Assembly: GCF_013035425.1 (NCBI RefSeq)
Contig: NZ_WQHX01000012.1
Location: 1 to 64,000 of the forward strand
Length of the DNA stretch: 64,000 nt
Direction of reading: 5' to 3'
DNA from: Ruegeria arenilitoris
GTDB lineage: Bacteria; Pseudomonadota; Alphaproteobacteria; Rhodobacterales; Rhodobacteraceae
The translations under genes were made by a program, and so were the position numbers. Positions 51,241 to 60,614 of this stretch are shown piece after piece. Within the stretch, counting starts at the first letter, position 1; every line of letters begins with the position of its first letter. The notes below the pieces were generated by a model. The model searched no databases. It had not been told where the DNA came from and was given only the letters and a program-made list of their open reading frames with translations.

Positions 51241-52818
51241 TCAGGTGGAAAACAAAGCGTTTTCAATTATATGATCTCCGACCCGTAACGCATTTGCCGC
51301 AATAGTTAGACTTGGGTTCACACCATTCGAGGTTGGCATAAAGGACGAGTCCACGCAAAACAGGTTATGCAGATCATGCGCCCTGCAATTTCTATCCAAC
51401 ACGCTTGCGCCTGCGTCGTCTCCAAACCGGGCAGTACCGCAGGCATGCGCATGATTGATTTGAGGAAGTCTGTTCAGGTGCAAGCGCCGCCGCCGCGGAA
51501 GCGCCTCATTGATCATTTTGGTGAAAACTGCGCGCCGAGACAGAAGCTCATCTGAGACGTTATAAACGACTTTTATCTGATCGGTTCTTTCCCCGCCATT
51601 TGCGACGTGATTTTCCGTATTTGGAAAATCTTCGAGTATGCCGACATATAATTCCGCGTTTCCCAAAACCTTTGCGGCAATCGTCGATACGAAGTGCGTG
51701 GAGTGGTGTTTGAAGGTCTGCTTAAGAGAACTTCCTTTTTCAACCGATTGAGAAAGAAAATGCGAAATTGTGCGATAGTCTGCAGATACGCCCAAGGCTT
51801 GAAAAACGCCTAGTCGGAATTGGCCCGAAGTGTAAAAGTCCTTCATAGAGAATGTTTTACTGTATTCTGATCCATCATGGTGCAACCCGGACCAAACCGC
51901 AAAAAATTCATTCAAATGAAACATCAAATTTTGGCCGAGCAGACCAGACCCGTTCGCGCATCCATTTGGCCAATATTCGCTAATTGATCTTTGGAGGATG
52001 CGCGGCGAGTTCAATGCTCCGGCGGAAAGAATGAAAACCTTGGCATTCAAAAGAAATGTCTTGCCTTTGCAACGGACTTCAAGCTGATCGATTGCGTCCG
52101 TCGTTCCGTGGAACCTAACAGCCTCGCACCAATCTAAAAGTTCGGCGTTTCCGGTCGCAAGAGCTGGATCAACCCCCGCAGTGCGCCCATCCATCTTGCA
52201 ACCGCGCGGACACTTTCGCCCAAAACACATCTTGCAGTTATCCAGGAACTTTGCCCCCGTTGGGCTTCGATAAGGGTTCAGGCCATAAGTTTGGAAAAAC
52301 TGTCTTAGTTTCTTTTGATATTCGGTGTCCTGCTTTGGCGGAGCAATTGCATTTTTGCCTGACGGTTCTACAGGGTTTCTTTCCCCCACGACATGATACA
52401 GATGTTCTGCTTCCGCAAAGTACCGATCAAATTCCGCGTATTTCACGGGCCATCCCCCAGTCGGGTGAGGCCGAGAATCGGTTTCGTCAATGTCTTCCGG
52501 AGCCGGCCTTTCCAACGTGGAAGCATAAAAAGACGATGTACCGCCTACACCGGCGCCAATCCCAAAGTCCACAGAGGTTGTCTCACCGTTTGATGTAATT
52601 GACGCGTCGCTGGGCCATATCCCGTGCAGCATACGCGAATACTCGTCACCAACCGGGTAACCGTCTTGCTCTTCGGTACTCGGTCCGTACGGGCCATATT
52701 CAACAAACAAAACTTTTGCGCCGGCTTCGGCAAGTCTTCGACCAATCGTACCGCCACCGATTCCTGTGCCTATTACGATGGCATCCCATGTCTTGGAAAG
52801 GATTTCTTCAATGCTCAT
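51241..52818 (-). CDS. GMC-family FAD oxidoreductase
   Basis: A 525-residue glucose-methanol-choline oxidoreductase. The FAD motif VIGTGIGGGTIGRRLAEAGAKVLFVE is at residues 15-40; the C-terminal HACGTARFG and NPSLTIAANALRVGDHI blocks are the GMC_oxred_C signature. A cysteine cluster (Cys195, 198, 203, 207 in CKMCFGRKCPRGC) sits in the middle, as in some dehydrogenases that use external electron acceptors, but it could also be structural. It likely oxidises an alcohol on a sugar or sterol-like lipid. Operon with the downstream SDR (27-nt gap). Confidence 0.9.
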   Translation of the reverse strand: MSIEEILSKTWDAIVIGTGIGGGTIGRRLAEAGAKVLFVEYGPYGPSTEEQDGYPVGDEYSRMLHGIWPSDASITSNGETTSVDFGIGAGVGGTSSFYASTLERPAPEDIDETDSRPHPTGGWPVKYAEFDRYFAEAEHLYHVVGERNPVEPSGKNAIAPPKQDTEYQKKLRQFFQTYGLNPYRSPTGAKFLDNCKMCFGRKCPRGCKMDGRTAGVDPALATGNAELLDWCEAVRFHGTTDAIDQLEVRCKGKTFLLNAKVFILSAGALNSPRILQRSISEYWPNGCANGSGLLGQNLMFHLNEFFAVWSGLHHDGSEYSKTFSMKDFYTSGQFRLGVFQALGVSADYRTISHFLSQSVEKGSSLKQTFKHHSTHFVSTIAAKVLGNAELYVGILEDFPNTENHVANGGERTDQIKVVYNVSDELLSRRAVFTKMINEALPRRRRLHLNRLPQINHAHACGTARFGDDAGASVLDRNCRAHDLHNLFCVDSSFMPTSNGVNPSLTIAANALRVGDHIIENALFST

Positions 52819-52920
52819 CTTTTTTTTCTAGGCCAATACTCGTTTACTGGATTTCTGGGTTTCATTATGCGCCTCGAATAGGTGTATTCTTTGGACGCAA
52901 GAAGGTTGTGGTTAAGGGGT

Positions 52921-54294
52921 TCAATTCATCATGCGTATGATTTCATTTGCTACTGCTTCTGCGGACTTAGCCTGTCCCTTCGCGTTCCAGTGATCGTCTC
53001 CTCCTTTAAGAAACAAGTCGTTCACATCGCCACCTTTCAAGACGGGATATAGATTCAAGACCTCTTGATCATGGTCGACTACCGAAGCTTGCAGCAGGTT
53101 CGTCAGGTTTTTCGGATTGTAAGTTGGATACTTTTCCTTGTTGATCTGCCCAGATGAATGGGCACCATCCAGCAGATCCATCGGATGTGGAATAACAACG
53201 AATAGTAAAGGTACGTTCGCATTCGCAGCTACAGTAGATATCTCGCCTATGATCGCGTCCATCAGTCTGATCTTCAAGTCAGCCGATGCTGAGTTCGGGG
53301 AAACGGCAATATCCGTTGAATAGGGGTCGACAGCGAATTCTCCAACGATTTTCTCACCGGCAACAAAGCTTTTGTATTCTTCCTGATGCCTGGCCATAGC
53401 CCAGTCAATCCACGCCTCGGGGTCGAATTGTTCGGGTGTCGTTCCGCTGTTTCGTAGCGCTTTCAAGGTACGTCGAAGCACCCTGACAATCGCCAGTTCG
53501 CTTTCGTTTAACTGCCCCTCCCTTGCTTGTTCGGCGCTCAGAAAAAACTCGCGCTCAACAAGACTGCCGTCACCGTCCAGATCGTACATACGGTTGCGCA
53601 GTAAATCCCCAAAATCGTTCCCCGAGAAAATTGAAACAACCACAAAATCCGGACTGTACTGATCCAGTTCTGTTTGCATTCGCCGCAAAATCTGATCTGG
53701 GCCATAGCCCGAGATACCCGCGTTTATAACTTCTGAGTCAACTGCCAGCTTTTCGGTCAGATCTTTCTGCAATACAGATGTAAACCGCTCGTCGAACGGA
53801 GTGTAATTCGCATGAATAAACGAGTCACCGTAAACCAAAACACGGAACTCAGCTGGTGGATCGCGCAGCTCTGGGCCTACGAAACCGTCAGTGTTTACCT
53901 GATAGAGAACGGTCGCGCCTCCAAATTCTTGCGGATGGGTCAACACACCAGATGAGCCTGGCTTTAGTTGAAAAAGCAACCTGTCGTCATATTGGTAACT
54001 AGTAAAATAGTTTGGTCGGAACATCACCTGAAGTAAAATTTCCACGGCAACAAGCGATAGAATGGTTGCCACAAAGACAGAAAAATAAGTCGAGGCTGCG
54101 CGAGTAGGTAAAAACGCTGCGGCCATCGTGATCAGACCTGCAATCAATACTACGCTTTGGAAAAGACCAAACCCAGCTCCTCCACCTATGCTGGGGTGAT
54201 CCGACAAAGCCCATATACACAGCCCTAAACCACTGATCAGGCAGGCGGATCGTACGATCAAATTACCGTGCTTGGTGGGTTTATTTTTTGCCAT
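52921..54294 (-). CDS. Membrane SGNH hydrolase/acyltransferase-like protein
   Basis: A 457-residue protein with three N-terminal hydrophobic helices (about 11-30, 42-63, 70-92) and an extracytoplasmic SGNH domain. Nucleophile Ser158 lies in YGDSFIHAN, the Gly block in ISGYGPDQ, Asn in SGNDFGD, and DDHWN (Asp433-x-His435) supplies the last pair; DxHWN with a following Gly resembles AlgJ/AlgX polysaccharide O-acetyltransferases. It may add or remove acyl groups on an exported glycan. It follows the carbamoyltransferase by 61 nt on the same strand. Confidence 0.82.
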   Translation of the reverse strand: MAKNKPTKHGNLIVRSACLISGLGLCIWALSDHPSIGGGAGFGLFQSVVLIAGLITMAAAFLPTRAASTYFSVFVATILSLVAVEILLQVMFRPNYFTSYQYDDRLLFQLKPGSSGVLTHPQEFGGATVLYQVNTDGFVGPELRDPPAEFRVLVYGDSFIHANYTPFDERFTSVLQKDLTEKLAVDSEVINAGISGYGPDQILRRMQTELDQYSPDFVVVSIFSGNDFGDLLRNRMYDLDGDGSLVEREFFLSAEQAREGQLNESELAIVRVLRRTLKALRNSGTTPEQFDPEAWIDWAMARHQEEYKSFVAGEKIVGEFAVDPYSTDIAVSPNSASADLKIRLMDAIIGEISTVAANANVPLLFVVIPHPMDLLDGAHSSGQINKEKYPTYNPKNLTNLLQASVVDHDQEVLNLYPVLKGGDVNDLFLKGGDDHWNAKGQAKSAEAVANEIIRMMN

Positions 54295-54355
54295 TATTAA
54301 CCTCGGCCTTTAGACGTGCCAAAAGGCTGGACCTTATCGCGAGGCTCGTTGTCAT

Positions 54356-56200
54356 TTAGTCCAGTTCGTATTTTTGTTTGTAATCTTCTGCCAACTTTGG
54401 ATCCTGCTCCTCTTTCATTAGAACAGAGTTCCCCACTACCAGATACTCGATATCGGTTCCCATGAAGCAACGAAATGCATCCTCTGGCGTACAAACAATC
54501 GGTTCTCCTCGCACATTGAAAGACGTATTCACGACTATTGGGCAACCCGTACGTTGTTTGAAAGCAGAAATGAGTTGGTGGTATCTAGGGTTCGTGTCCT
54601 CATGAACCGTTTGAATGCGAGCCGAATAGTCAACATGGGTAATGGCCGGAATATCTGACCGTTTTACATTTAGTTTTTCTATTCCAAACAACTCATTTTC
54701 TTCTGCAGTCATTTCCCGGCGATGTTCCGGTTTCACTGTGTCAACCATAAGCATGTAAGGACTGTCTTCGTCAAAGTCGAACCACTCGGATACATCTTCT
54801 CTTAGGACAGATGGCGCAAATGGCCTGAAGCTTTCGCGATACTTTACCTTAAGGTTTAGGGTACGCTGCATCGTTTCTGAACGAGGGTCACCCAAAATGG
54901 AACGCCCGCCCAAGGCGCGTGGACCAAATTCCATCCTACCATTGAACCAGCCGACTGCTTTGCCGTCTTCCAAGGCATCAACCGTTTTTGAAATTACTTC
55001 ATCTTCCGATAAGGTGCTGAATACGGCTCCTGCCTCGCTCAGGCGTTTTTCGATATCTGCCTGTTCGAACACCGGGCCAAGGTAAGATCCCTTCATTCGG
55101 TCTTTTCCGGGTTGCGCGGCCTTTCGGGGGTTACCCAATTCACCATGCCACGCTGCGTAAGCCGCACCCACCGAACCTCCGGCGTCACCAGCCGCAGGTT
55201 GAATCCAGATGTTTTGGAATGACTGGTCACGCAGAACTTTACCATTCGCCACACAATTCAACGCGACCCCGCCGGCCATGCAGAGATTTGGTATATCGTA
55301 TTCCTTTGCCAAGCTGCGCGTCAGCCTTAGCACGATCTCTTCCGTGACAGCTTGCACAGACGCTGCAATGTCCATGTGAAACTGCTCGAGCCGGTCGGTT
55401 TCAGGTTTGCGGACCGGCGCTCCAAAAAGATCACTGAACTTGTCATTGGTCATCGTAAGTCCAGTGGAATAGTTGAAATAAGACTGGTCAAGGCGATACG
55501 AGCCGTCTTCTTTCAGGTCGACTAATTTATCAAGAATTAGGTTTTTAAAGCGAGGTTCACCGTACGGTGCCAGCCCCATGACTTTGTATTCGCCGCTGTT
55601 GACTTTGAACCCGGTGTAATAAGTGAATGCAGAATACAACAGGCCGAGTGAATGTGGAAAGTGGATTTCTTTCAGGATTTCCAGGTTTTCGCCCTTGCCG
55701 ATCGCAACAGTTGTCGTCGCCCACTCTCCAACCCCATCCAGGGTTAGAACGACCGCCTCATCAAATGGTGATGGATAATATGCACTGGCTGCGTGGCTAT
55801 AGTGATGTTCAGCAAACAGAAGATTTTCTGGTTTGATCGTCCCTTGGCCAAGCTTTTTGAGCTCTTTAAGTAGCAAGCTTTTTTGAAAAAGCTTTTCCCG
55901 AAGCCAAACAGGCATGGCAATTCGGAAAGAACCAAAACCTTTGGGCGCGTTTGCTACGTACGTCTCAAGAAGGCGTTCAAATTTCAAAAATGGTTTATCG
56001 TAGAACGCGACATGGTCCACATCCGATAGCTGCAGCCCAGCCTCTTGCAAGACATAAGAAATTGCGTTCTCTGGAAATCGCGCATCATGTTTTTTTCGAG
56101 TAAAACGCTCTTCTTGCGCTGCGGCGACAAGCTCACCATCAATCAGCAACGCGGCCGCGCTGTCATGATAGTACGAAGAAATACCAAGGATCGCGGTCAT
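54356..56200 (-). CDS. Carbamoyltransferase (NodU/CmcH family, SxtI-like)
   Basis: A 614-residue O-carbamoyltransferase. The N-terminal Kae1-like domain shows GISSYYHDSAA (residues 6-16), metal histidines in EHHYSHAAS (131-139) and DGVGEWATT (155-163); the C-terminal YrdC-like lobe has FGPRALGGRSILGDPR, and VNTSFNVRGEPIVCTPEDAF near the end. The enzyme moves the carbamoyl group of carbamoyl phosphate to a hydroxyl, as NodU does on Nod factors and SxtI is proposed to do in saxitoxin. Its start is 1 nt after the DUF5989 stop, and the SxtJ-like gene is two genes upstream. Confidence 0.93.
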   Translation of the reverse strand: MTAILGISSYYHDSAAALLIDGELVAAAQEERFTRKKHDARFPENAISYVLQEAGLQLSDVDHVAFYDKPFLKFERLLETYVANAPKGFGSFRIAMPVWLREKLFQKSLLLKELKKLGQGTIKPENLLFAEHHYSHAASAYYPSPFDEAVVLTLDGVGEWATTTVAIGKGENLEILKEIHFPHSLGLLYSAFTYYTGFKVNSGEYKVMGLAPYGEPRFKNLILDKLVDLKEDGSYRLDQSYFNYSTGLTMTNDKFSDLFGAPVRKPETDRLEQFHMDIAASVQAVTEEIVLRLTRSLAKEYDIPNLCMAGGVALNCVANGKVLRDQSFQNIWIQPAAGDAGGSVGAAYAAWHGELGNPRKAAQPGKDRMKGSYLGPVFEQADIEKRLSEAGAVFSTLSEDEVISKTVDALEDGKAVGWFNGRMEFGPRALGGRSILGDPRSETMQRTLNLKVKYRESFRPFAPSVLREDVSEWFDFDEDSPYMLMVDTVKPEHRREMTAEENELFGIEKLNVKRSDIPAITHVDYSARIQTVHEDTNPRYHQLISAFKQRTGCPIVVNTSFNVRGEPIVCTPEDAFRCFMGTDIEYLVVGNSVLMKEEQDPKLAEDYKQKYELD

Positions 56201-56201
56201 A

Positions 56202-56351
56202 CTAAAACAATGTGTATATGAAAGGCGCGACGGCCGAGCCTTGGGTCAGAACGATCAGGCCCCCAAAGATAACCATGACTACAAGAATGGGCAGAAGCCA
56301 GAATTTCTTTCTGACTCTCATAAAGGTCCAAAGTTCACTAAAAAAAGACAT
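56202..56351 (-). CDS. DUF5989 (SxtK-like) small membrane protein
   Basis: A 49-residue protein, too short for most automatic callers. It starts MSFFSELWTFMRVRKKFWLL, then a hydrophobic segment (PILVVMVIFGGLIVLT) and the family-typical end QGSAVAPFIYTLF. This is the DUF5989/SxtK profile, which in cyanobacterial toxin clusters sits beside SxtI and SxtJ. Its stop (TAG 56204-56202) is one base before the carbamoyltransferase ATG, so it is translationally linked. The role is unknown; it may anchor or support the carbamoyltransferase at the membrane. Confidence 0.9.
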   Translation of the reverse strand: MSFFSELWTFMRVRKKFWLLPILVVMVIFGGLIVLTQGSAVAPFIYTLF

Positions 56352-56386
56352 GTAGATTTTCCTGTACAGAACTATTCAAGTGTCGT

Positions 56387-56836
56387 TTAGAATTGTTGCC
56401 GCATCGTCGACTGGTTGCTTTTTTCCGGATCTAAATCGATCCAGTAGGTATCAGCGTCGTGGTCGATTTTTTGACCGATTGGATCCGAATTAAACAATCG
56501 TCTGATTAATCCAATTGGTGTGACAGTCGTAAAAAAGATTAGGCCCATGACAATCGGCGAAATGATACTGTTCAATAGCATCCCGAACTTAAACCACAGG
56601 CGATTCAGCGGTCGCAGTATTTCAGGACGAACAATACCAGCTACGAGAAAGCCCGCTGCGACTAACAAAGACCAAATTCTTACGTCACCGCCAAAAAACA
56701 CCGGGAACAAGGCTATGATTAAGAAAACGGTAGCAAACACCCAGGCGAAAGAACGTTCGGATCCCATTTGGACTTCGGTCTTACCGTCCAGGTCCAGCCC
56801 GCCGGGTTTTGATTTCGCATTCTCAGATCTGAACAT
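56387..56836 (-). CDS. SxtJ family membrane protein
   Basis: A 149-residue protein with three hydrophobic segments (about 30-50, 55-72 and 85-105) and the SxtJ-like pattern ERSFAWVFATVFLIIALFPVFFGG then RPLNRLWFKFGMLLNSIISPIVMGLIFF. SxtJ proteins are defined only by their place next to SxtI and SxtK. It is the first gene of the minus-strand run, 35 nt upstream of the SxtK-like gene, and the presumed promoter lies in the long 56837-57317 gap. Confidence 0.88.
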   Translation of the reverse strand: MFRSENAKSKPGGLDLDGKTEVQMGSERSFAWVFATVFLIIALFPVFFGGDVRIWSLLVAAGFLVAGIVRPEILRPLNRLWFKFGMLLNSIISPIVMGLIFFTTVTPIGLIRRLFNSDPIGQKIDHDADTYWIDLDPEKSNQSTMRQQF

Positions 56837-57317
56837 GATTCGACAACTCTTACACTCACCAATCGGGTCGGAAGTTACCTGAACCCAGACTGATTAAAAA
56901 CGCAGAATCGGAAAATTCCAAAAATTCGCGATTATGAGTAGCTATAGGCGAAATCTTAGGGACAATAGGTGGAATGAGCGAACATTGTCCAAAGGTGGGT
57001 AACGGGACCATTCTTTTCAAATTTTGGTCTGAGAAAAGTTGTTACGGCAGAATGAAGCCAAAAAACTAAAACGGTATTTAGGGACCCAGAAAATACGTTT
57101 CTCCGAAATTTCCCCTTTTGTGTTAAGAAAGTTGTGTTCCACATCTCCTGTGCCGTCTGTCGCGCCAGGATTTCACTGATGCGCTGTCTGAAACCCGAAA
57201 ACAGCATCTAAATCGCTGCTGTTCTGCTTTTCGGTCACCACGGGCGGTGCGTTGCATTGACTTAATGGACGTAATTGTCAACTTCAGAGACAGGTTCGTA
57301 ATAGGTAAAAAAACATT
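56837..57317. other. Intergenic region with promoters of two divergent operons
   Basis: This 481-bp AT-rich gap lies between the SxtJ-like gene (minus strand) and the secreted protein gene (plus strand). No gene is seen. It should carry both promoters and any shared operator. Confidence 0.5.
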
Positions 57318-58277
57318 ATGCAGCGGTTTTCCCTTAAATTTTTGGTTGTAACTGCGTTTGTACTGGCGTCCGGCACGGGTGTTGTGCAGGCGCAATCTGG
57401 CGACAATCTGGCAATTGCCGGGCATATCAACTCACTATGGAATCATGCACTTCATAGTACCAGTAAGCGTACCTCTGTTTCATCCTGGCTCGATACGATG
57501 CAGGCTGCGAATGGGCACCGTTATGCTGAACGCATGGAATTTGGGTTCTTTGACAGTTTTGCAGCGCCACCAAATGCGTCGTCCACAGGGAATGTTAATG
57601 GCGGGTCTGGCATTAGCGCGTTGGGCTCCGAGGGATGGTCCAAAATCCAATATGGATTTAACGGCACTGCGCGCGGTGGCGACATTGTGTTTTCGTCTGA
57701 CAATTTCGGCATGGGGGTAGTTTCACCGCCGCGTATGAAAATACGACCAAGCAACGACGGAAACCTGACGCCGCAGAGAACAAGCTACATCGAAGCCGCT
57801 TCGGACTTGATTGCCGGATATGAGGCCAACGTCAAAGCCCCCAAGCGTTACTGGATTTTCTCAGGCTTGCCTGGCTTCGACGAATATTCATATGGGACTT
57901 GGCCATCTAATACGAATATCGAACCTTGGAAGGTTCACGTGCGAGGGGATTGGACGGATTGGCAGACCGAATTTGTCGAAGGTCTCAGAACCGCAAATCC
58001 TGGATATGAAATTGGGCTGATTAATGCCGCCGAGGTTTTTGTTGATACCTGGGAAAACGTCGTTCCAGATATGACACATACAGATTGGTTTGAAGACTTG
58101 GCGCCACATGGTCATCCGGACACTTATGCTGTTCTTGCTGCAATTGTATACTCGACGTTTTTTCAGGCGGAAGCCCCGGATATTTCCAAGGTCTTGGGAA
58201 GAGCATCGGTTGATCCAAGAGTTGTTCAGAATTGGACTAAGATTACTGATTATGTAAACCGCGCGGTTAACGGCTAG
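57318..58277 (+). CDS. Secreted protein of unknown function (remote SGNH-like?)
   Basis: A 319-residue exported protein, signal peptide to about residue 26 (VVQAQ). I do not recognise a family with certainty. The C-terminal stretch DLAPHGHPDTYAVLAAIVYSTFF resembles the last catalytic block of SGNH hydrolases (Asp ... His, then a helix), and NSLWNHALHSTSKRTSVSSWLDTMQAANGH near the start could be a degenerate version of the first block. It also has several W/Y-rich stretches typical of carbohydrate contact. It is divergent from the SxtJ-like gene and followed by a flippase gene, which suggests work on the same exported glycan. Confidence 0.6.
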   Translation: MQRFSLKFLVVTAFVLASGTGVVQAQSGDNLAIAGHINSLWNHALHSTSKRTSVSSWLDTMQAANGHRYAERMEFGFFDSFAAPPNASSTGNVNGGSGISALGSEGWSKIQYGFNGTARGGDIVFSSDNFGMGVVSPPRMKIRPSNDGNLTPQRTSYIEAASDLIAGYEANVKAPKRYWIFSGLPGFDEYSYGTWPSNTNIEPWKVHVRGDWTDWQTEFVEGLRTANPGYEIGLINAAEVFVDTWENVVPDMTHTDWFEDLAPHGHPDTYAVLAAIVYSTFFQAEAPDISKVLGRASVDPRVVQNWTKITDYVNRAVNG

Positions 58278-58390
58278 TGTGTGTCCGTCTGATGCCCCAG
58301 CCAAATAGAGTTTCGCATGTAAACCCTAGAGCGCCAACGTCATCGCAGATGAAAATAGGCGCTGCAGCGTCTCCAACTGGGATCTGAATT

Positions 58391-59755
58391 GTGTCACTAG
58401 TATCCCAAATTCAGCTTGTGCTGCGCGGAGACAGCATGAAAGCTCGGGCCATCCGCGGCACGGCTCTTAGCATTATTAGTTTTGGCAGCGGTCAATTCAT
58501 TCGCCTGGTTTCAAACCTCATTTTGACCAGAATACTGTTTCCGGATGCTTTCGGTCTTATTGCCTTGGTTCAGGTCCTGTTGATCGGGCTGGATAACTTT
58601 TCAGATTTCGGCATCGGCCCTGCAATCATTCAAAGCAAACGTGGAACTGAAAAGGACTATCTGAACACGGCCTGGACCATTCAAGTTGTCCGAGGTTTTG
58701 TTTTGTGGATTATCGCCTGTGCTCTTACGATTCCTGTAGCCGAGTTTTACCGGCAACCCGAATTGCTCCACGTCATTCCCATACTGTCATTGGTTACTAT
58801 TATCGATGGGTTTTGCTCTACCCGAAGATATTCAGCCACACGAGAAATCAAGCTAGAGTGGGTCACGGTCGTTGAGTTGGCGTCGCAGCTATTGGGCACA
58901 TTGATAATGATCCTTGTCGCATTGTGGTTGCGGTCAGTTTGGGCGCTGGTTGTTGGAAGTATGGCCCTCTCTCTTATCAATACAGTGTTGTCTCATATCC
59001 TTATACCCGGTCCAAGAAACACGTTTCGCTGGGACCGCGAAGCTTTCCATGAGATTTTTCATTTCAGCAAATATATTTTCATAGGCACGATCGCCGGATA
59101 CTTCCTTCAGCAAGGCGACAGGCTGATACTCGGTCGGTATGTTTCTTTGAATGATTTGGCGATTTTTTCTATTGCCCAAATCTTTGCGACTTTACCATTG
59201 GTGATGAGCTTTCAGCTTGTAGAAAGGATTGTGCTTCCACTATATAGGAACCGCCCACCGATAGAGAGCGATTCAAACCGCATAATGGTTGGGCGTGCTC
59301 GTGCGTTGTTGGTGGCAAGTCTACTGTTGATGACTGCCGTATTAGGCGTTTTTGGAGAATCTCTAATCGAGTTCTTGTATGACGAACGGTATCATCTTGC
59401 TGGTCCGTTCCTTGTTTTGATCAGTATATCCATTATCCCCCGGCTAATTTTCGGCGGCTACAATTTTGTCCTGCTTGCAAATGGAAATTCTCGAGCCTTC
59501 ACGATACTGACCTGTTGTTCCGCTTCGTTCAGAATGTGTGCGCTTGTGATTGGGATTCAACACTACGGTGTGGTCGGAGCAATCGTTGCACCGGTCATAG
59601 CGGATATTTTAGCCTATCCGTTTCAGATCGCTTACGTCAATCAATACAAGGGATGGTATGGTCTTTATGACCTTGGATTGCTGGCATTTGGAGTTTTGAT
59701 TGCAGCAGCCGCTTTTTGGGCTAATCCGGCGGCCCTGGCGCTAATTCTGGGGTGA
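58391..59755 (+). CDS. Wzx-type polysaccharide flippase
   Basis: A 454-residue polytopic membrane protein of the oligosaccharide flippase/MATE-like fold (PST family), with about twelve helices. RGTALSIISFGSGQFIRLVSNLILTRILFPDAFGLIALVQ near the N-terminus is typical of the family. It moves lipid-linked sugar units to the periplasmic face. GTG 58391 is given as start because the family often has a short soluble N-terminus; ATG 58436, with GGAGAC upstream, is a realistic alternative. No wzy polymerase or glycosyltransferase is in the window. Confidence 0.88.
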   Translation: MSLVSQIQLVLRGDSMKARAIRGTALSIISFGSGQFIRLVSNLILTRILFPDAFGLIALVQVLLIGLDNFSDFGIGPAIIQSKRGTEKDYLNTAWTIQVVRGFVLWIIACALTIPVAEFYRQPELLHVIPILSLVTIIDGFCSTRRYSATREIKLEWVTVVELASQLLGTLIMILVALWLRSVWALVVGSMALSLINTVLSHILIPGPRNTFRWDREAFHEIFHFSKYIFIGTIAGYFLQQGDRLILGRYVSLNDLAIFSIAQIFATLPLVMSFQLVERIVLPLYRNRPPIESDSNRIMVGRARALLVASLLLMTAVLGVFGESLIEFLYDERYHLAGPFLVLISISIIPRLIFGGYNFVLLANGNSRAFTILTCCSASFRMCALVIGIQHYGVVGAIVAPVIADILAYPFQIAYVNQYKGWYGLYDLGLLAFGVLIAAAAFWANPAALALILG

Positions 59756-59775
59756 AGCGGCCAACACTAAACAAC

Positions 59776-60234
59776 TCAGCACGCGTGTGTTGGACCAATC
59801 CAATTATTGATCTGTTTGGCAAATGCGCAAACTCTCTTTGCTCTATTGGCGGGTGTGTCATAAACGGCAATGTTCGGACTGCTCCATCCACTGACGAAAA
59901 ATTGCCAAGCAGTGAACACTTCGTTTGGTGCAGCGTAAGTCGCTGCGAACCGGTCGGCGTCAAACTCTCTCTGGAAAGGATGAATGTGCGGGTTCAAGTG
60001 GTGTCCCAAGGCCACGTGCCCGTGCTCATGAACTCGAAAGAACCCGCATGCTGCTCCTATATTCTGACAAATAGTGGGATTGTAAATTATGACTGCACCC
60101 GTCGGAGAAGTCGGGTCGGGAAAGACTGCAGCGATGTCATTATAGCTGGCATTTGGTATCTCCGGCGTCGCCGTTTGTGCTGAAAGAGGAGAATAGTAAA
60201 GCGTTAGAAGTATTCCAAGAATAAAGTATTTCAT
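59776..60234 (-). CDS. Small secreted HExxH metallopeptidase-like protein
   Basis: A 152-residue exported protein: signal peptide to about residue 19 (SPLSAQ). HEHGH at residues 69-73 is an HExxH zinc motif and EFDADRFAA (Glu90) gives the M48-like third ligand 17 residues on. The HEHGHVALGHHL stretch is very like gluzincin active-site helices. The size is small for a peptidase, so it is either a minimal one or a domain fragment. Three or four cysteines suggest disulfides. It is convergent with the flippase gene, 20 nt between stops. Confidence 0.7.
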   Translation of the reverse strand: MKYFILGILLTLYYSPLSAQTATPEIPNASYNDIAAVFPDPTSPTGAVIIYNPTICQNIGAACGFFRVHEHGHVALGHHLNPHIHPFQREFDADRFAATYAAPNEVFTAWQFFVSGWSSPNIAVYDTPANRAKRVCAFAKQINNWIGPTHAC

Positions 60235-60614
60235 TGCTGTCTCTTAATGAAAATCATTGGCTGCTATATAGATACATACTCAACTATAAGTTGTACTCAA
60301 ATATGGCGGTGAAATTTTACGTTTTGTCAGTTTCCGTTGCGAGATTAAGACACTGGTTGCTGTAGCGAGAGCGTTCGAGAGCTTAGTACTGGAAGGTTTT
60401 ATTCCCAAAATGTACCCTTCTTCCTAAGTGTGCGTGGGTTTTGATCATCATTAGTGTGGGCTTCCCCATCTCTTGTTTCAAAATGAATAAAACACCCTTG
60501 ACTTGAAAAATTTCACTTTCAATTTTAGCCGAAAACATGATTATTCTCAGAGGCACCTATAATCGATTTTCACAATATTTAATATTAGATGAAGTATAAG
60601 GCAAACTCTATGCA
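60235..60614. other. AT-rich spacer with no supported gene
   Basis: 380 bp, clearly more AT-rich than the genes before it. No gene, terminator or RNA structure was recognised. Base composition suggests horizontally acquired DNA from about here to 61500. Confidence 0.4.

Noticed and set aside
50440..59755. Reading the SxtI/J/K-like genes as a saxitoxin cluster
   Set aside because: The core toxin genes (polyketide synthase-like sxtA, amidinotransferase sxtG and others) are absent; only the shared carbamoylation trio is present.
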